Part shown: positions 1 to 9,127 of the stretch, piece after piece
Numbering within the stretch: position 1 is the stretch's first letter
Layout: the number at the start of each line of letters is the position of its first letter
Assembly: GCA_026225395.1 (NCBI GenBank)
Contig: JAMFSR010000011.1
Coordinates: forward strand, 1-64,000
DNA length: 64,000 bases
Origin: Granulicella sapmiensis
Lineage (GTDB): Bacteria > Acidobacteriota > Terriglobia > Terriglobales > Acidobacteriaceae
Direction: 5' to 3'
Made by a program: the position numbers and the translations under genes
Notes under the pieces: generated by a model
Database searches by the model: none
Seen by the model: only the letters and a program-made list of their open reading frames with translations
What the model was told of the DNA's origin: nothing

Positions 1-1131
1 CTCACCAATCGCGACCTCCGCTTCGTCTCACGCACCGACCTCACCATCGACTCCGTGATGACCAAGACCAACCTCATCACTGTCCCCGTCGGAACTACGC
101 TGGAGCAGGCCGAACAGATCCTGCACCAGCACCGCGTGGAGAAGCTGTTGGTCGTCAATGACGAGTACGAGCTCAAAGGTCTGATCACCGTCAAGGACAT
201 CCAGAAGAAGCTGAAGTACCCGCACGCTTCGAAGGACAGCCAGGGCCGCCTCCGCGTCGCCGCTGCCATCGGCGCCACCGGGGACTTCCTCGAGCGCGCC
301 GCAGAACTCATCAAGAACCGCGTCGATGCTCTCGCCATCGACTCCGCCCATGGCCACTCCTCACGCGTGCTTGAGGCTGTTGCCGCCGTCAAGAAAGCCT
401 TCCCCGATGTTGATCTGCTCGCCGGAAACGTCGCCACCTACGAGGGCACCATGGCCCTCATCGACGCCGGAGCGGACGCTGTCAAGGTCGGCATTGGACC
501 GGGCTCTATCTGCACCACGCGCATGGTCACCGGCGCAGGCATGCCGCAGATCACCGCCATCTCCGAGGCCTACCGCGCTGCCAGCTCGCGCAACATTCCG
601 ATCATCGCCGACGGCGGCATCAAGTACTCCGGCGACGTCACCAAGGCCATCGCCGCCGGCGCCAGCGTCTGCATGATGGGCTCACTCTTTGCCGGCGTCG
701 ACGAGTCGCCCGGCGAAACCATCCTCTACCAGGGCCGCAGCTTCAAGGCCTACCGCGGCATGGGCTCGCTCTCGGCCATGGCGCAAGGCTCCGGCGAGCG
801 CTACTTCCAGGGCAAGGACGACCTCCGCGCCGACGGCAGCGAGCGCGTCTCGCTCACCGCGCGCGAAAACAGCAACGGCTCGAACAACCGCCTCGCCAAG
901 TTCGTTCCCGAAGGCATCGAAGGCCGCGTCCCTCATCGCGGTCCACTCGAAGCCATGGTCTACCAGCTCGTCGGCGGCCTGCGCTCGGGCATGGGCTACC
1001 TCGGGTGCGGCACCATCGAAGAGCTGCAGACCAAGGCCAAATTCATCCGCATCTCCGGCGCCGGCCTTCGCGAGTCGCACGTGCATGACGTCGTCATCAC
1101 CCGCGAAGCCCCGAACTATCACGTAGAGTAG
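1..1131 (+). CDS. guaB: IMP dehydrogenase (5' end outside window)
   Basis: Oxidises IMP to XMP with NAD+, the committed step of guanine nucleotide synthesis, in the cytoplasm. The frame is open from base 1, so the gene starts upstream. About 376 residues are visible against a usual length near 490. The first part is the second half of the CBS pair (DSVMTKTNL onward, then [17 protein letters not shown]). It is followed by the TIM-barrel catalytic core with the NAD site, the loop GPGSICTTR carrying the catalytic Cys, [12 protein letters not shown], and the flap [10 protein letters not shown]. The C-terminus is intact. Family assignment is firm; nothing unusual is seen in the visible part. Confidence 0.97.
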   Translation, partial: LTNRDLRFVSRTDLTIDSVMTKTNLITVPVGTTLEQAEQILHQHRVEKLLVVNDEYELKGLITVKDIQKKLKYPHASKDSQGRLRVAAAIGATGDFLERAAELIKNRVDALAIDSAHGHSSRVLEAVAAVKKAFPDVDLLAGNVATYEGTMALIDAGADAVKVGIGPGSICTTRMVTGAGMPQITAISEAYRAASSRNIPIIADGGIKYSGDVTKAIAAGASVCMMGSLFAGVDESPGETILYQGRSFKAYRGMGSLSAMAQGSGERYFQGKDDLRADGSERVSLTARENSNGSNNRLAKFVPEGIEGRVPHRGPLEAMVYQLVGGLRSGMGYLGCGTIEELQTKAKFIRISGAGLRESHVHDVVITREAPNYHVE

Positions 1132-1155
1132 CCGCCGTTGTCTTTGCCTTTCTGG

Positions 1156-1196
1156 TTGTCATTCTGAGTGGAGCGAAGAACCTGCTGTCTCGCGTT
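1156..1196. repeat. Dispersed repeat, family A (TGAGCGNAGCGAAGAACCTGC type)
   Basis: This noncoding stretch contains a motif of the form GTCATTCTGAG...GGAGCGAAGAACCTGCT. Related words recur at about 30919-31030 and 29990-30061 in this window, always between genes. It lies in the 274-bp gap between guaB and the next gene, in which I see no other feature. Its function is unknown; the spread of copies suggests a small non-autonomous repeat. Confidence 0.55.
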
Positions 1197-1405
1197 CTTC
1201 GCCCGCGTCACCTCGGCGTGCTCCCAATCGCCAGCATCTCCCTGCTTGCCACTTCCTCACCACCCCAACCAAAGCCCGCGCCATAGTCAACCGGTTTTAT
1301 CCGGGCATTTTTTGCCCTCATTCTTTCCGACTACAAAGCCAAATTCATCGCAACCTCGATACACTGGCTCGAGCCAATTCCGTCGCCAAAGGAAACCGCC
1401 AAGCC

Positions 1406-2635
1406 ATGAAGCGCAGAGACTTCCTCCAAACCACCTCCACCGGCATCGCCGCCTCGATCGGCTATGGACTGCTAAAGCCCGCTGCCGGCGCCTTTGCGCA
1501 ATCTGCGGCCGCTCCCATGCGCCTAGGCGTCATCGGCCCCGGCAGCCGCGGACAGGAGCTCATCCGCCAGTTCATGCGCGTCCCCGGCGTCGACATCACC
1601 GCCGTCTGCGATATCTACGAGCCGCGCTTCGCCCAGACCGAACAGCTCCTCGGCCATACCGTCGCCCACCATCACGACTATCGCGAGCTCATCGACCGCA
1701 AAGACATCGACGCCATCGTCATTGCCACGCCACCAAAATTCCACGGCAAGTACGTTTCTGCGGCACTCCGCAGCGGCCGCCCCGTCTACGGCGAAAAGGT
1801 CATGGGCTTCAGCGTGCAGGACTCACGCGACATCGTCGCCGCCGCACGCGAATCCAAACAGCACTACCAGGTAGGCCACGAGTACCGCTACGCCCCGTGG
1901 TTCATCGAAGCCATCCGCCGCGTCCACGCCGGTGAGATCGGCAAAGTTACACACGTCTACGGCTATTGGCATCGCAACAACGACTGGCGCCGCCCTGTGC
2001 CGAACCCTAAGGACGAACGCCTCATCAATTGGCGTCTTTATAAAGAGTCCTCCATGGGCCTGCTCGCCGAGCTCGGCTCTCACATGGTCGATACCGCAAA
2101 CTGGGTCTTCGGGAGCATGCCGGAGTCCGTATTTGCCAGCGGCAGCATCGTCGAGTTCCACGACGGCCGCGAGACCGACGACAACGTTCAGGCCATCTAT
2201 AGCTACTCCGAAGGCCGCCGCTTCATCTTTAGCGCGCTCGCCAATAATGCCATCCTCGGCAACCAGCTGTGGATCTACGGTGACAAGGGAAGCGTGCAAC
2301 TCACCATCGAAGACGCCATCTTCTTCTATGAAAAAGACTCCTCCGCCCATCTCGCCGCCAAAAGTCCCGTCGTCGAAAAAGGCATGACCACCGGCGCTTC
2401 GTATTCCACCAAGAACGAGATGCCCTATCGCGGCGAAGGTGAAAAAGTGAAGGTAGACAACTACGAAGACGCCACGCTCACCGCCTGCCGCTCCTTCATC
2501 ACCGACGTCCGCGCCAACAAGCGCCCCTTCGCCGATGAGCTCGTCGGCTACGGCGCCGCGGTAGCCATCACACTTGGCTATCAAGCCAAAGAAGAAGAAC
2601 GCCTCATCCGCTTCGGCGACAACGCCAAGGTCTAG
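1406..2635 (+). CDS. Tat-exported Gfo/Idh/MocA-family oxidoreductase
   Basis: A 409-residue NAD(P)-dependent sugar-type oxidoreductase. The N-terminus has a twin-arginine signal (KRRDFLQTT, hydrophobic stretch, AGAFAQ cleavage region), so it is probably exported folded with its cofactor. A Rossmann fold starts near residue 36 (GVIGPGSRGQ), followed by the family motif in the EKV version (GEKVMGF) and GHEYRY. The C-terminal half is the Gfo/Idh substrate domain. The substrate cannot be read from sequence. Export of such enzymes is common in Acidobacteria and Planctomycetes (established knowledge). The gene stands alone and converges on the next one 24 bp away. Confidence 0.9.
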   Translation: MKRRDFLQTTSTGIAASIGYGLLKPAAGAFAQSAAAPMRLGVIGPGSRGQELIRQFMRVPGVDITAVCDIYEPRFAQTEQLLGHTVAHHHDYRELIDRKDIDAIVIATPPKFHGKYVSAALRSGRPVYGEKVMGFSVQDSRDIVAAARESKQHYQVGHEYRYAPWFIEAIRRVHAGEIGKVTHVYGYWHRNNDWRRPVPNPKDERLINWRLYKESSMGLLAELGSHMVDTANWVFGSMPESVFASGSIVEFHDGRETDDNVQAIYSYSEGRRFIFSALANNAILGNQLWIYGDKGSVQLTIEDAIFFYEKDSSAHLAAKSPVVEKGMTTGASYSTKNEMPYRGEGEKVKVDNYEDATLTACRSFITDVRANKRPFADELVGYGAAVAITLGYQAKEEERLIRFGDNAKV

Positions 2636-2659
2636 CCGCTTCTCTCCGGAAAAGCCGCT

Positions 2660-3163
2660 TCACCATATAACGTGGAGTGGAAGCGCCATCCAGACTGGAT
2701 GTAGAAGCGAGATACCCCACGGAATCTGATCGACCAGCACATCCACTGTCTTTCGCTGCACGTTCAAGTTCCAGCGATCGATCTCAGCTTGTAACTTGCC
2801 CTCGCGCTGTAGAAATGTCTCGCGAAGTCCTTTCACGGAAGTCTGCGAAATCACCGTCCAGTTCGCGATCATCGCTTTCAGTAACCGCGTGCAAGCGTCT
2901 TTCTCGTACTCCGTCATCTCAATCGATGCCTCGATCGGTGCAGTCAGGGCCAACCCACACAGAACCTTGTTGAGCACCAGTTCAGGTTCCGGCGCGGAAG
3001 TCCTTTCATCGACCAGCCATTGCAGCAGGTGCGGCGCGCGCATAGCCGATGCCGTATCTTTCCATCCTTGCTCACTCGTCATATCGAGCATCGAAAAGAG
3101 CCTCGGCAGGAACGCTGCGGTCAGTGCCAACCCTGCATTCTTTACATACAGCGGTTCGCTCAT
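2660..3163 (-). CDS. Orphan contractile-injection-system tape-measure (CIS_TMP-like) domain protein
   Basis: A 167-residue protein made almost entirely of motifs I associate with the conserved C-terminal region of contractile injection system tape-measure proteins (CIS_TMP family). They are EPLYVKNAGLAL with FLPRLF, ELVLNKVLCGL, TSVKGLRETFLQREGKL, and a tail with RKTVDVLVDQIPWGIS and a final WMALPLHVIW. Family members are normally several hundred residues longer and sit in eCIS clusters; no sheath, tube, baseplate or ATPase gene is in this window. It starts 3 nt after the stop of the upstream GNAT gene and in the same frame (TAG, one codon, ATG). The assignment rests on motif recognition; the role of a solitary copy is unknown. 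Confidence 0.72.
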   Translation of the reverse strand: MSEPLYVKNAGLALTAAFLPRLFSMLDMTSEQGWKDTASAMRAPHLLQWLVDERTSAPEPELVLNKVLCGLALTAPIEASIEMTEYEKDACTRLLKAMIANWTVISQTSVKGLRETFLQREGKLQAEIDRWNLNVQRKTVDVLVDQIPWGISLLHPVWMALPLHVIW

Positions 3164-3166
3164 CGT

Positions 3167-4177
3167 CTACTCGCTCCCATCCCAAACCATCGCCTCAAAA
3201 CGATGCAGCGTCCGATACCCCAGCTCATCATAGAGCCGCCGCGCCGCTGTATTCGCCTCAGTCACAGTCAGCGACAACGCGCTTCCTCCACGCTTTGCCA
3301 GCACCCGCGCGGCCTGCTGCAGCAGCATCCGGCCCAACCCCAGCCCGCGCAACGCCGGAGTCACGCACAGCTGTGTCACATGCGCTACATCGTCGCGCAC
3401 CCGCGAGCTCAACAACACCGCCTGCGGTGTATTCGTGCGCTCATCCCGCAGCAGCCACGAGTTCAACGCATCGAACGTCCCGCACCCCGGAAACCGGATG
3501 ATGTTGTGCAGAAACCGCAACGACCCATGCACACTGCGGTACTGGTCGTTGATCCCACTATCCATGTGGCCGTCATAGCAGCGATGGATCAACTCTGCTG
3601 CCGCATCGTAAAACTCCGGCCGCCAAGCCTCCAGCCGCAATCCCAGCGGCAGCTTCACCTCATCCACACCCGAAGCCGCCGCCACATCGCCCACCATAAA
3701 CAACCGCGGATAGCTCCGAAACCCCCTTGACAGAAACGGCCCCGCCAGCGCACCCACCGGAAACATCAACAGCTGCGACTCAATGCGATCCACACCCGGC
3801 GTAGCCTGCAGCATCTCGATCAAATGATGCAGCAGCGTCTCGCAAACCGGATTCTCCAGCCCCTCGGTCTCACCGAACGCAAACGCATCGCCGATCACGG
3901 CCTTCGCGCCTTCCATCACGCCAAAGGTATAACCCGCCACGTTGCCGCCATACATCGCGACATAGCCGGGAAGCACGCGCCCATCCAGGTACTCCAGCAG
4001 CAGCTCAATCGAGCTTGAATAATCCCACCGCAGCCGCCGCTCCCACCGCGTACTCTCTTCCTTCAGCAGCGGACGCAGCTGCGCCGCATTGAAGTGCCGC
4101 AAGTCCAGCACCTCCATCTGCGAGCTCGCGCTCCTCAACCCGAAGATCGGTGATCCCAACGTCATGGCTTCGGCCAT
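3167..4177 (-). CDS. GNAT-family N-acetyltransferase (two-domain)
   Basis: A 336-residue acetyltransferase. The C-terminal half has a typical GNAT core: VTQLCVTPALRGLGLGRMLL (beta-4 and the acetyl-CoA pyrophosphate loop, R-G-L-G-L-G-R), then LSLTVTEANTAARRLYDELGY. The N-terminal half resembles a degenerate second GNAT domain (YVAMYGGNVAGYTFGV), so this is probably a tandem-GNAT protein. The acceptor substrate is unknown. Its stop codon is followed by one codon and then the ATG of the tape-measure-like gene in the same frame, so the two are surely co-transcribed. No catalytic anomaly is evident. Confidence 0.85.
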   Translation of the reverse strand: MAEAMTLGSPIFGLRSASSQMEVLDLRHFNAAQLRPLLKEESTRWERRLRWDYSSSIELLLEYLDGRVLPGYVAMYGGNVAGYTFGVMEGAKAVIGDAFAFGETEGLENPVCETLLHHLIEMLQATPGVDRIESQLLMFPVGALAGPFLSRGFRSYPRLFMVGDVAAASGVDEVKLPLGLRLEAWRPEFYDAAAELIHRCYDGHMDSGINDQYRSVHGSLRFLHNIIRFPGCGTFDALNSWLLRDERTNTPQAVLLSSRVRDDVAHVTQLCVTPALRGLGLGRMLLQQAARVLAKRGGSALSLTVTEANTAARRLYDELGYRTLHRFEAMVWDGSE

Positions 4178-4198
4178 CCTACAGGCTTACACCCACAA

Positions 4199-6241
4199 TC
4201 AGCTCTTCGGATAGACCCGGTATACGGACAATCCCTGCGTCTCGTACAGAAATAGCTGCTGATACACACGCCCATGCAGCCATATCTCCAGGTCGTCGGC
4301 GTCGCGCGTTGGGATCACCAGCACATGCTCCTGCTCGGGAATCCCCTCCATCGACTCGCCTTCCAGCGAGTAGTGCGCCACATTCTGGTCGCGATAGAAC
4401 GCCAGCCCATAGTCCAGATCGCGCCGCACATCGAACACCGCCACCGTCTGCACGTTCGGCGCCGCCTGCGCAATCTCCCGCGCCAGCGGCCGCGACGAGT
4501 AGTTCAAATCCAGCAGGTTCCCGTTCATCGTCATCAGGAAGAACAGCAGCCCTGCCAGCGGAACCAGCGTCACAAACCGCATGCGCCGTATCCCGTACCG
4601 CTTTACCACCACGATCACCAGCAGCGCTGCCAGCACGCCCAGCACCGCCGCCCACACAAACGTCTTCGGCGCTGGAACGATCTTCTGGTACACCATGTAC
4701 TGCGGGCACAGCAGCAGCACAAACGTCAGAAATCCAGTCAGTCCAGCGTGCAGATACAGCAGCCAATCCGGCAAACCAACGCGCCGCACCCGGAAGAGAT
4801 AATCGCCCGTAAGAATCGCCACGGGCGGAATCGACGGCAGAATATATCCCGGCAGCTTCGACCCCGAGAACGAAAAGAACACCACCGGCAGCAGCGCCCA
4901 CAACACCAGGAACTCAGGAAAAGCATCCCCCGCGCGGTGATGCCCCACATACCGTTGCGCGTTGTTGCGTACCTTCCACTCCGCAATCGAAACCTGAATT
5001 GCATCCACAAGCGCCCGGAACGCCAGCGCGGTCCACGGCATCAACCCCAGGATCAGCACAATCACGTAGTAGTAAATCGGCTGGTGATGCTGATACCGGT
5101 TCGTCGCAAACCGTTCGAGGTTGTGCTCCAGGAAGAACTCGCGGTAGAAGCTCGGATTCTTCCGCTGCACCGCGATGTACCAGGGCAACACGATCACCAG
5201 AAACAAGGACAGCCCCGGCCACCAGATCGTGCGGCGCAGCGCCGACCACTCCCGCCGCAGCCCGCAGAACAGCATGATCGTCCCCAGCATCAGGAACACC
5301 GCTACCGGTCCCTTCGCCAGCGTCGCCGCCGCGCCGAAGAAGTAAAGGTCGAACAGCCAGAACTTCTTGCCAGTCTCATACCACGCGTACCAGCCCAGCA
5401 TCCCCATCGAAAGCGGCGCCGCCAGTTGCATATCGGTCGACGCGCCTCGCGCAAACGCCACCATCGCCGCGCACGAAACCAGGATCAGCGAAGCATCCAG
5501 ATGCCCGCCCGGCCGGAACCTCTTCAAATGCAAAAACGCCAGGATAATTAGCGCGAAGGTCGCAGAGGTCGAAGGCAGCCTCGCCGACCAGTCCGAAACG
5601 CCAAACTCCTTGAAGAACCCCATCGCACGCCAGTAGTACAGCGCCGGCTTTTCCAGCCAGGGCTTGCCGTAAAGGATCGGCGTTACCGTGCCGCCCACCA
5701 GGCAGTGGAAGGAAGCCTCCACATCACCCGGCCGCAGGCTATGCGGCGTCACCTTCGCATGCACCTCATAGCAGTCTTCCGAGTGGGCCGCCAGCATCTC
5801 GCGGGCAATTTGCGCATATCGCGGCTCATCGGCGCCCACCAGCCCCAGCTTGTCGCCGCCCACGTAGGGCACCAGCCCCCAAAGCAGGAAGAAGCTCGAA
5901 ACCAGGAGCAGCACAACGACTTCCCACACCGCCGCGCCCCAGCGCGAATGGGCAAACTCCCACAAGGCGCTCCAAACGCCTGACGCGTAGCCGGGTACTG
6001 AACTTGGGCTCTCAGGAGCCAAAGCTACGGATTGGTTCGTCTCGATCAGTTTCGTAATTCCGTCAAATCTATTTGGAATCTCTCGTAGAGTCGTTTCTAA
6101 GGATTCCTCATGCAGGTTGGGTCGGTCGGCCTCGTCACCATCGGTCCATTTGCGGAACGATCCCAAGGCTACCAGACTTCTCGCCCCAATTCCTCCAACA
6201 TACGGCCAATTGCTGAGTTCAAAGGGCCTTCCAGCGTGCAT
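4199..6241 (-). CDS. Membrane glycosyltransferase, ArnT/PMT-like (GT83 type)
   Basis: An integral membrane transferase that probably moves a sugar from a polyprenyl-phosphate donor to a lipid or protein on the periplasmic side. A first TM helix around residues 90-110 leads into the diagnostic loop GADEPRYAQIAREML (the D-E pair is the catalytic/metal motif of the ArnT/PMT fold). Then come KPWLEKPALYYW, RLPS, ASTDM and about ten further hydrophobic segments, with a soluble C-terminal domain. The start is uncertain. The ORF opens at 6241, overlapping nrnA by 73 bp, but its first ~80 residues look nonconserved and are locally AT-rich. No good ATG or GTG is seen further in; a TTG at 6022 is the main alternative. 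Confidence 0.85.
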   Translation of the reverse strand: MHAGRPFELSNWPYVGGIGARSLVALGSFRKWTDGDEADRPNLHEESLETTLREIPNRFDGITKLIETNQSVALAPESPSSVPGYASGVWSALWEFAHSRWGAAVWEVVVLLLVSSFFLLWGLVPYVGGDKLGLVGADEPRYAQIAREMLAAHSEDCYEVHAKVTPHSLRPGDVEASFHCLVGGTVTPILYGKPWLEKPALYYWRAMGFFKEFGVSDWSARLPSTSATFALIILAFLHLKRFRPGGHLDASLILVSCAAMVAFARGASTDMQLAAPLSMGMLGWYAWYETGKKFWLFDLYFFGAAATLAKGPVAVFLMLGTIMLFCGLRREWSALRRTIWWPGLSLFLVIVLPWYIAVQRKNPSFYREFFLEHNLERFATNRYQHHQPIYYYVIVLILGLMPWTALAFRALVDAIQVSIAEWKVRNNAQRYVGHHRAGDAFPEFLVLWALLPVVFFSFSGSKLPGYILPSIPPVAILTGDYLFRVRRVGLPDWLLYLHAGLTGFLTFVLLLCPQYMVYQKIVPAPKTFVWAAVLGVLAALLVIVVVKRYGIRRMRFVTLVPLAGLLFFLMTMNGNLLDLNYSSRPLAREIAQAAPNVQTVAVFDVRRDLDYGLAFYRDQNVAHYSLEGESMEGIPEQEHVLVIPTRDADDLEIWLHGRVYQQLFLYETQGLSVYRVYPKS

Positions 6242-7176
6242 CCGCTGGCGTTCCGGTGGCCGCCGCCACCAAATCGGCTGGCAACTTCCGCCACATCAAT
6301 CTTCCCGCGGCTGCGCAAACTCAACCGGAACTGGTCGCCCGGCGGCAGCTCCCGCAGGAAGATTGCAACCTCAACATCCGCGATTCCACTCAGCGAGTTC
6401 ACAATCCCCTCGCAGTCTTCCACCACCGCGCCGGCCTGTTCCATCTGTTCTTCGGTAATCCACGCCCAGGCCACGCCATTCTCGATTCTCATCGTCCCCA
6501 GCGCCGCACCCAGCGCCCGCACCTTGCCCTCGGGGTTCGAAAAATAAACCTGCTTGGCGATCGCGCTTGCGTCGGCGCCGCTTTCCACCAGGTGTACGGC
6601 CAGCGCAAACGTGCTGGCCACCGTGCTCGGATACGTAAACGATCCCGTATCGGTCAGCACCGCCGTGTACAAACAGGTCGCCATTTCCGGAGAAATCTTC
6701 ACCCCGGACGCCACGGCAAGGTCGTACACCATCGCCCCAACGGCGCACGCGCTTGGATCGATCCAGTTGAAGTCCGCAAACGGCCGCCCGCTCAGGTGGT
6801 GGTCGATATTGATCGTCAACCCCGCTTCCATGGCCGCAAAATCCTCTGTTTGGAAGCCGGTCCGTTCGACCCGGTCGCACTCCAGCACAATCGCCGCATC
6901 CGGGTGGTCGCACAGCCGTCCCTGTATTAACTCAATCCCGGGCATCCACCGGTACACCGCCGGAATTGGATCGCTGAACCCCACCACCACCTGCTTGCCC
7001 ATCGCTTCCAGCAGGTACATCATCCCCAGCGCCGAGCCCAGCGCGTCGCCGTCAGGACGCGCATGTGAGGTCACAAAAAAGCTCTCCCGCTGCCGGATTA
7101 ACTCCAATAGCGCCGAAATCGACGAGCGATTCGAAGCTTCGGTCTGCGATAGTGCAAGCGTATCCTGAGCGGCCAT
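6169..7176 (-). CDS. nrnA: DHH/DHHA1 phosphoesterase, NrnA-like (nanoRNase / pAp phosphatase)
   Basis: A 335-residue cytoplasmic enzyme expected to degrade short oligoribonucleotides and/or pAp. The N-terminal DHH domain shows TSHARPDGDALGSALG (first metal motif), the DHH motif itself in INIDHHLSG, and TDTGSFTYPST. The C-terminal DHHA1 domain ends in the signature GGGGHRNASGC. It lies downstream of DUF503 and rbfA on the same strand, the usual infB-DUF503-rbfA-nrnA order in many bacteria, which supports the call. An aspartate-containing motif usual after strand 3 reads LECDRVERTGF here, still with Asp. Its 3' end overlaps the following glycosyltransferase ORF. Confidence 0.92.
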   Translation of the reverse strand: MAAQDTLALSQTEASNRSSISALLELIRQRESFFVTSHARPDGDALGSALGMMYLLEAMGKQVVVGFSDPIPAVYRWMPGIELIQGRLCDHPDAAIVLECDRVERTGFQTEDFAAMEAGLTINIDHHLSGRPFADFNWIDPSACAVGAMVYDLAVASGVKISPEMATCLYTAVLTDTGSFTYPSTVASTFALAVHLVESGADASAIAKQVYFSNPEGKVRALGAALGTMRIENGVAWAWITEEQMEQAGAVVEDCEGIVNSLSGIADVEVAIFLRELPPGDQFRLSLRSRGKIDVAEVASRFGGGGHRNASGCTLEGPLNSAIGRMLEELGREVW

Positions 7177-7215
7177 GACGTTTCTTTGATCTGTGAGATG
7201 TACAGCGGGAATCTT

Positions 7216-7620
7216 CTAGCTCTTATCGGCCGTAGCAGCCGATTTCTTCTTCAACTTCGCGTTGCGCTTTTCCATTCGGCCCAACAACTCGTCCATCCGC
7301 GAGTTAATCTTCTCCGAACGGTCAATCGCAAACGTTATTTCCGGCACGTGCCGAACGTTCATCCGGTACCGAATCTCGGTCCGTATGAACCCCCGCGCCG
7401 TCATCAGGCCCTCGAGCGTCTCCGCTTCATCCTTCTCAGACCCGGTTACAGCAATAAAAACCCGGCAACTCTTCCCGCCCGGCGCCAGCACAACCTCCGT
7501 CACGTGGCACGGTGCAATCCGCGGATCGGAAAGCTCACCCTCCAGCATGGCGGTGATTTCTTCCGCGAATGTATTTACGACGCGGCCCCGGTGATAATCT
7601 CTTGCTCTTTGTTCTGGCAT
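7216..7620 (-). CDS. rbfA: 30S ribosome-binding factor A
   Basis: A 134-residue KH-type assembly factor that binds the immature 30S subunit during 16S rRNA 5'-end maturation and cold adaptation. The N-terminus (RRVVNTF-like RGRVVNTFAEEITAML), LSDPRI, VFIAVTG and the region RYRMNVRHVPEITFAIDRS (R-x-P-E-[IL]-x-F in RHVPEITF) are characteristic. The Lys-rich tail is nonconserved. It is in a run with DUF503 upstream and nrnA downstream, all on the minus strand and spaced by 40-60 bp, which is the expected operon arrangement. Confidence 0.95.
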   Translation of the reverse strand: MPEQRARDYHRGRVVNTFAEEITAMLEGELSDPRIAPCHVTEVVLAPGGKSCRVFIAVTGSEKDEAETLEGLMTARGFIRTEIRYRMNVRHVPEITFAIDRSEKINSRMDELLGRMEKRNAKLKKKSAATADKS

Positions 7621-7681
7621 TGGGTTGACGCTTCAGAATAACATTTTTCGGCCTAACCCTGCATAAACCGGCCTCCGGCCT

Positions 7682-8011
7682 TCATCCCGTCAAATCCGGA
7701 TCGTCCATCGCCTCCAGCACCACATCGGCCTCTATATAGCTGTCCACGATCTCACATCCCAGCCCCACGCAAATCCTCCGGGCCGCGCTTTCCACCTCAC
7801 GCATCTGCCCCGCCAGGTACGACGACGACCCCGAGATCGCCGCTACCCCCACCGTCGCCCGGTTCCAAACCACAGCCTCATCCAGCTCCGCCACCGACAC
7901 ATTGAACCCATGCCGCAGCTTCTCCTTCAACGACCGCACCACCTGCCTGCGGTCCTTCAGCGACTGCGCATGTTCGATCCCGAGTTCGAGCGTAAGGGTA
8001 GCAATCGGCAT
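7682..8011 (-). CDS. DUF503 (YlxP-like) protein
   Basis: A 109-residue member of the DUF503 family, usually encoded between infB and rbfA and thought to act near the ribosome-assembly module; biochemical role unclear. The signature is the N-terminal strand TLTLELGIEHAQSLKDRR followed by VVRSLKEKLRHGFNVSVAEL, then the second strand pair near DEAVVWNRATVGVAAIS. An ORF extends 34 codons further upstream, but family members begin a few residues before the first strand, so ATG 8011 is chosen. infB is not next door: the upstream neighbour is a divergent EAL gene. Confidence 0.9.
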   Translation of the reverse strand: MPIATLTLELGIEHAQSLKDRRQVVRSLKEKLRHGFNVSVAELDEAVVWNRATVGVAAISGSSSYLAGQMREVESAARRICVGLGCEIVDSYIEADVVLEAMDDPDLTG

Positions 8012-8180
8012 GGTCGTCGGGATGAGACTACACCAGCATCCACTGCACACATCCTTGATTCCCATTCCACCGAAGTTGCAGCGCCGCAGGCGGTCTTTCG
8101 AGCAAATCCACACATCCTATAAATTCGACGCCGTCGTACATATCTTCAGCAGCTCAATCCTGCGAAACAAGGGCCCCTCC

Positions 8181-8966
8181 ATGACCATTCTCGACCAGCC
8201 GCCGACCACCGCAACCGCCACTCAATCCAAGTGCAACGCATGCCGGGACGGCGAAGCGGAACTCTTTCCCTTCTCCATGGCTTTCCAGCCAATCGTCGAT
8301 GTAGCCAGCCAGACCGTCTTCGCCTATGAAGCGCTCGTCCGCGGACCCAACCAGGAATCCGCCTTCTCCGTCCTAAGCCAGGTCACGGCCGAAAATCTCT
8401 ACGCCTTCGACCAGGGTTGCCGCGTCCGCGCCATCGAGCTCGCCGCAAAACTTGGCATGCACGAGCAGGGAGCCCGCCTCTCGGTCAACTTCAAACCCGG
8501 AGCCGTCTATAGCCCCGCCGCCTGCATCCGCCGCACCCTTCGCGCCGCCGCCGAAACCGGCTTCCCCCTCGACCACCTCATCTTCGAGATCACCGAAGAC
8601 GAGCGCGTCAGCGACACCGTTCACATCCAGCAAATCGTCACCGAGTATCAGAAGCATGGCTTCGGTCTCGCGCTCGACGACTTCGGCGCCGGCTTCTCCG
8701 GCCTCAACCTGCTCTCCGAACTCACCGTCGACTACGTCAAGCTCGACGCCGACCTCATCCGCAACCTCCACGACCGCCCGCGCGCCGAAACCATCGTCCG
8801 TGCCACGGTCGCCATGTGTCGCCAAATTGGAGCCGAAGTCATCGGCGAGTGCGTCGAAACCACGGAAGAATACGACGCACTTCGCGACTGCGGCGTCCAT
8901 CTTATGCAGGGCTATCTCTTTGCCAGGCCCAGATTCGAAGCTTTGCCTGATGTCAGCTGGCCATAA
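8181..8966 (+). CDS. Stand-alone EAL-domain c-di-GMP phosphodiesterase
   Basis: A 261-residue protein predicted to hydrolyse cyclic di-GMP. After a short N-terminal segment with a CNAC (C-x-x-C) pair at residues 18-21, the EAL fold begins with FQPIVD. All usual catalytic and metal positions are present: E50-A51-L52 in YEALVRG, N in SVNFKP, E in IFEITEDE, the DD pair in LDDFGAGFSGLNLL, K in VKLD, E in GECVE, and QGYLFARP near the end. It is therefore likely active. There is no GGDEF, PAS or membrane domain. ATG 8181 is preferred over upstream in-frame codons because those precede any conserved sequence. It is divergent from DUF503. Confidence 0.93.
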   Translation: MTILDQPPTTATATQSKCNACRDGEAELFPFSMAFQPIVDVASQTVFAYEALVRGPNQESAFSVLSQVTAENLYAFDQGCRVRAIELAAKLGMHEQGARLSVNFKPGAVYSPAACIRRTLRAAAETGFPLDHLIFEITEDERVSDTVHIQQIVTEYQKHGFGLALDDFGAGFSGLNLLSELTVDYVKLDADLIRNLHDRPRAETIVRATVAMCRQIGAEVIGECVETTEEYDALRDCGVHLMQGYLFARPRFEALPDVSWP

Positions 8967-9127
8967 GGAAAAGGGGTAGACTCGCGAACGTCTCGTAGTC
9001 TCCGTTTCCAGCCGCCGAGTGAAAAGTAGCCTTCCCAAAAATGGGAGCACCGGAGTACAACCACTCCACAGCTACCGGTAATTTGCTCTAAACTACTCCG
9101 TAGCCACACTTTCCCCGGAGTCCGACC

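Noticed and set aside
4274..5551. Long plus-strand open frames opposite the membrane glycosyltransferase
   Set aside because: Rich in Arg/His/Pro/Gln and lacking family motifs; these are the antisense shadow of a clear minus-strand gene. The same applies to many long frames elsewhere, for example 34809-36980 opposite hisD and hisG.
8012..8180. A TATAAA-like -10 element at 8118-8123 as promoter of the EAL gene
   Set aside because: No convincing -35 partner at the usual spacing; not strong enough to list.
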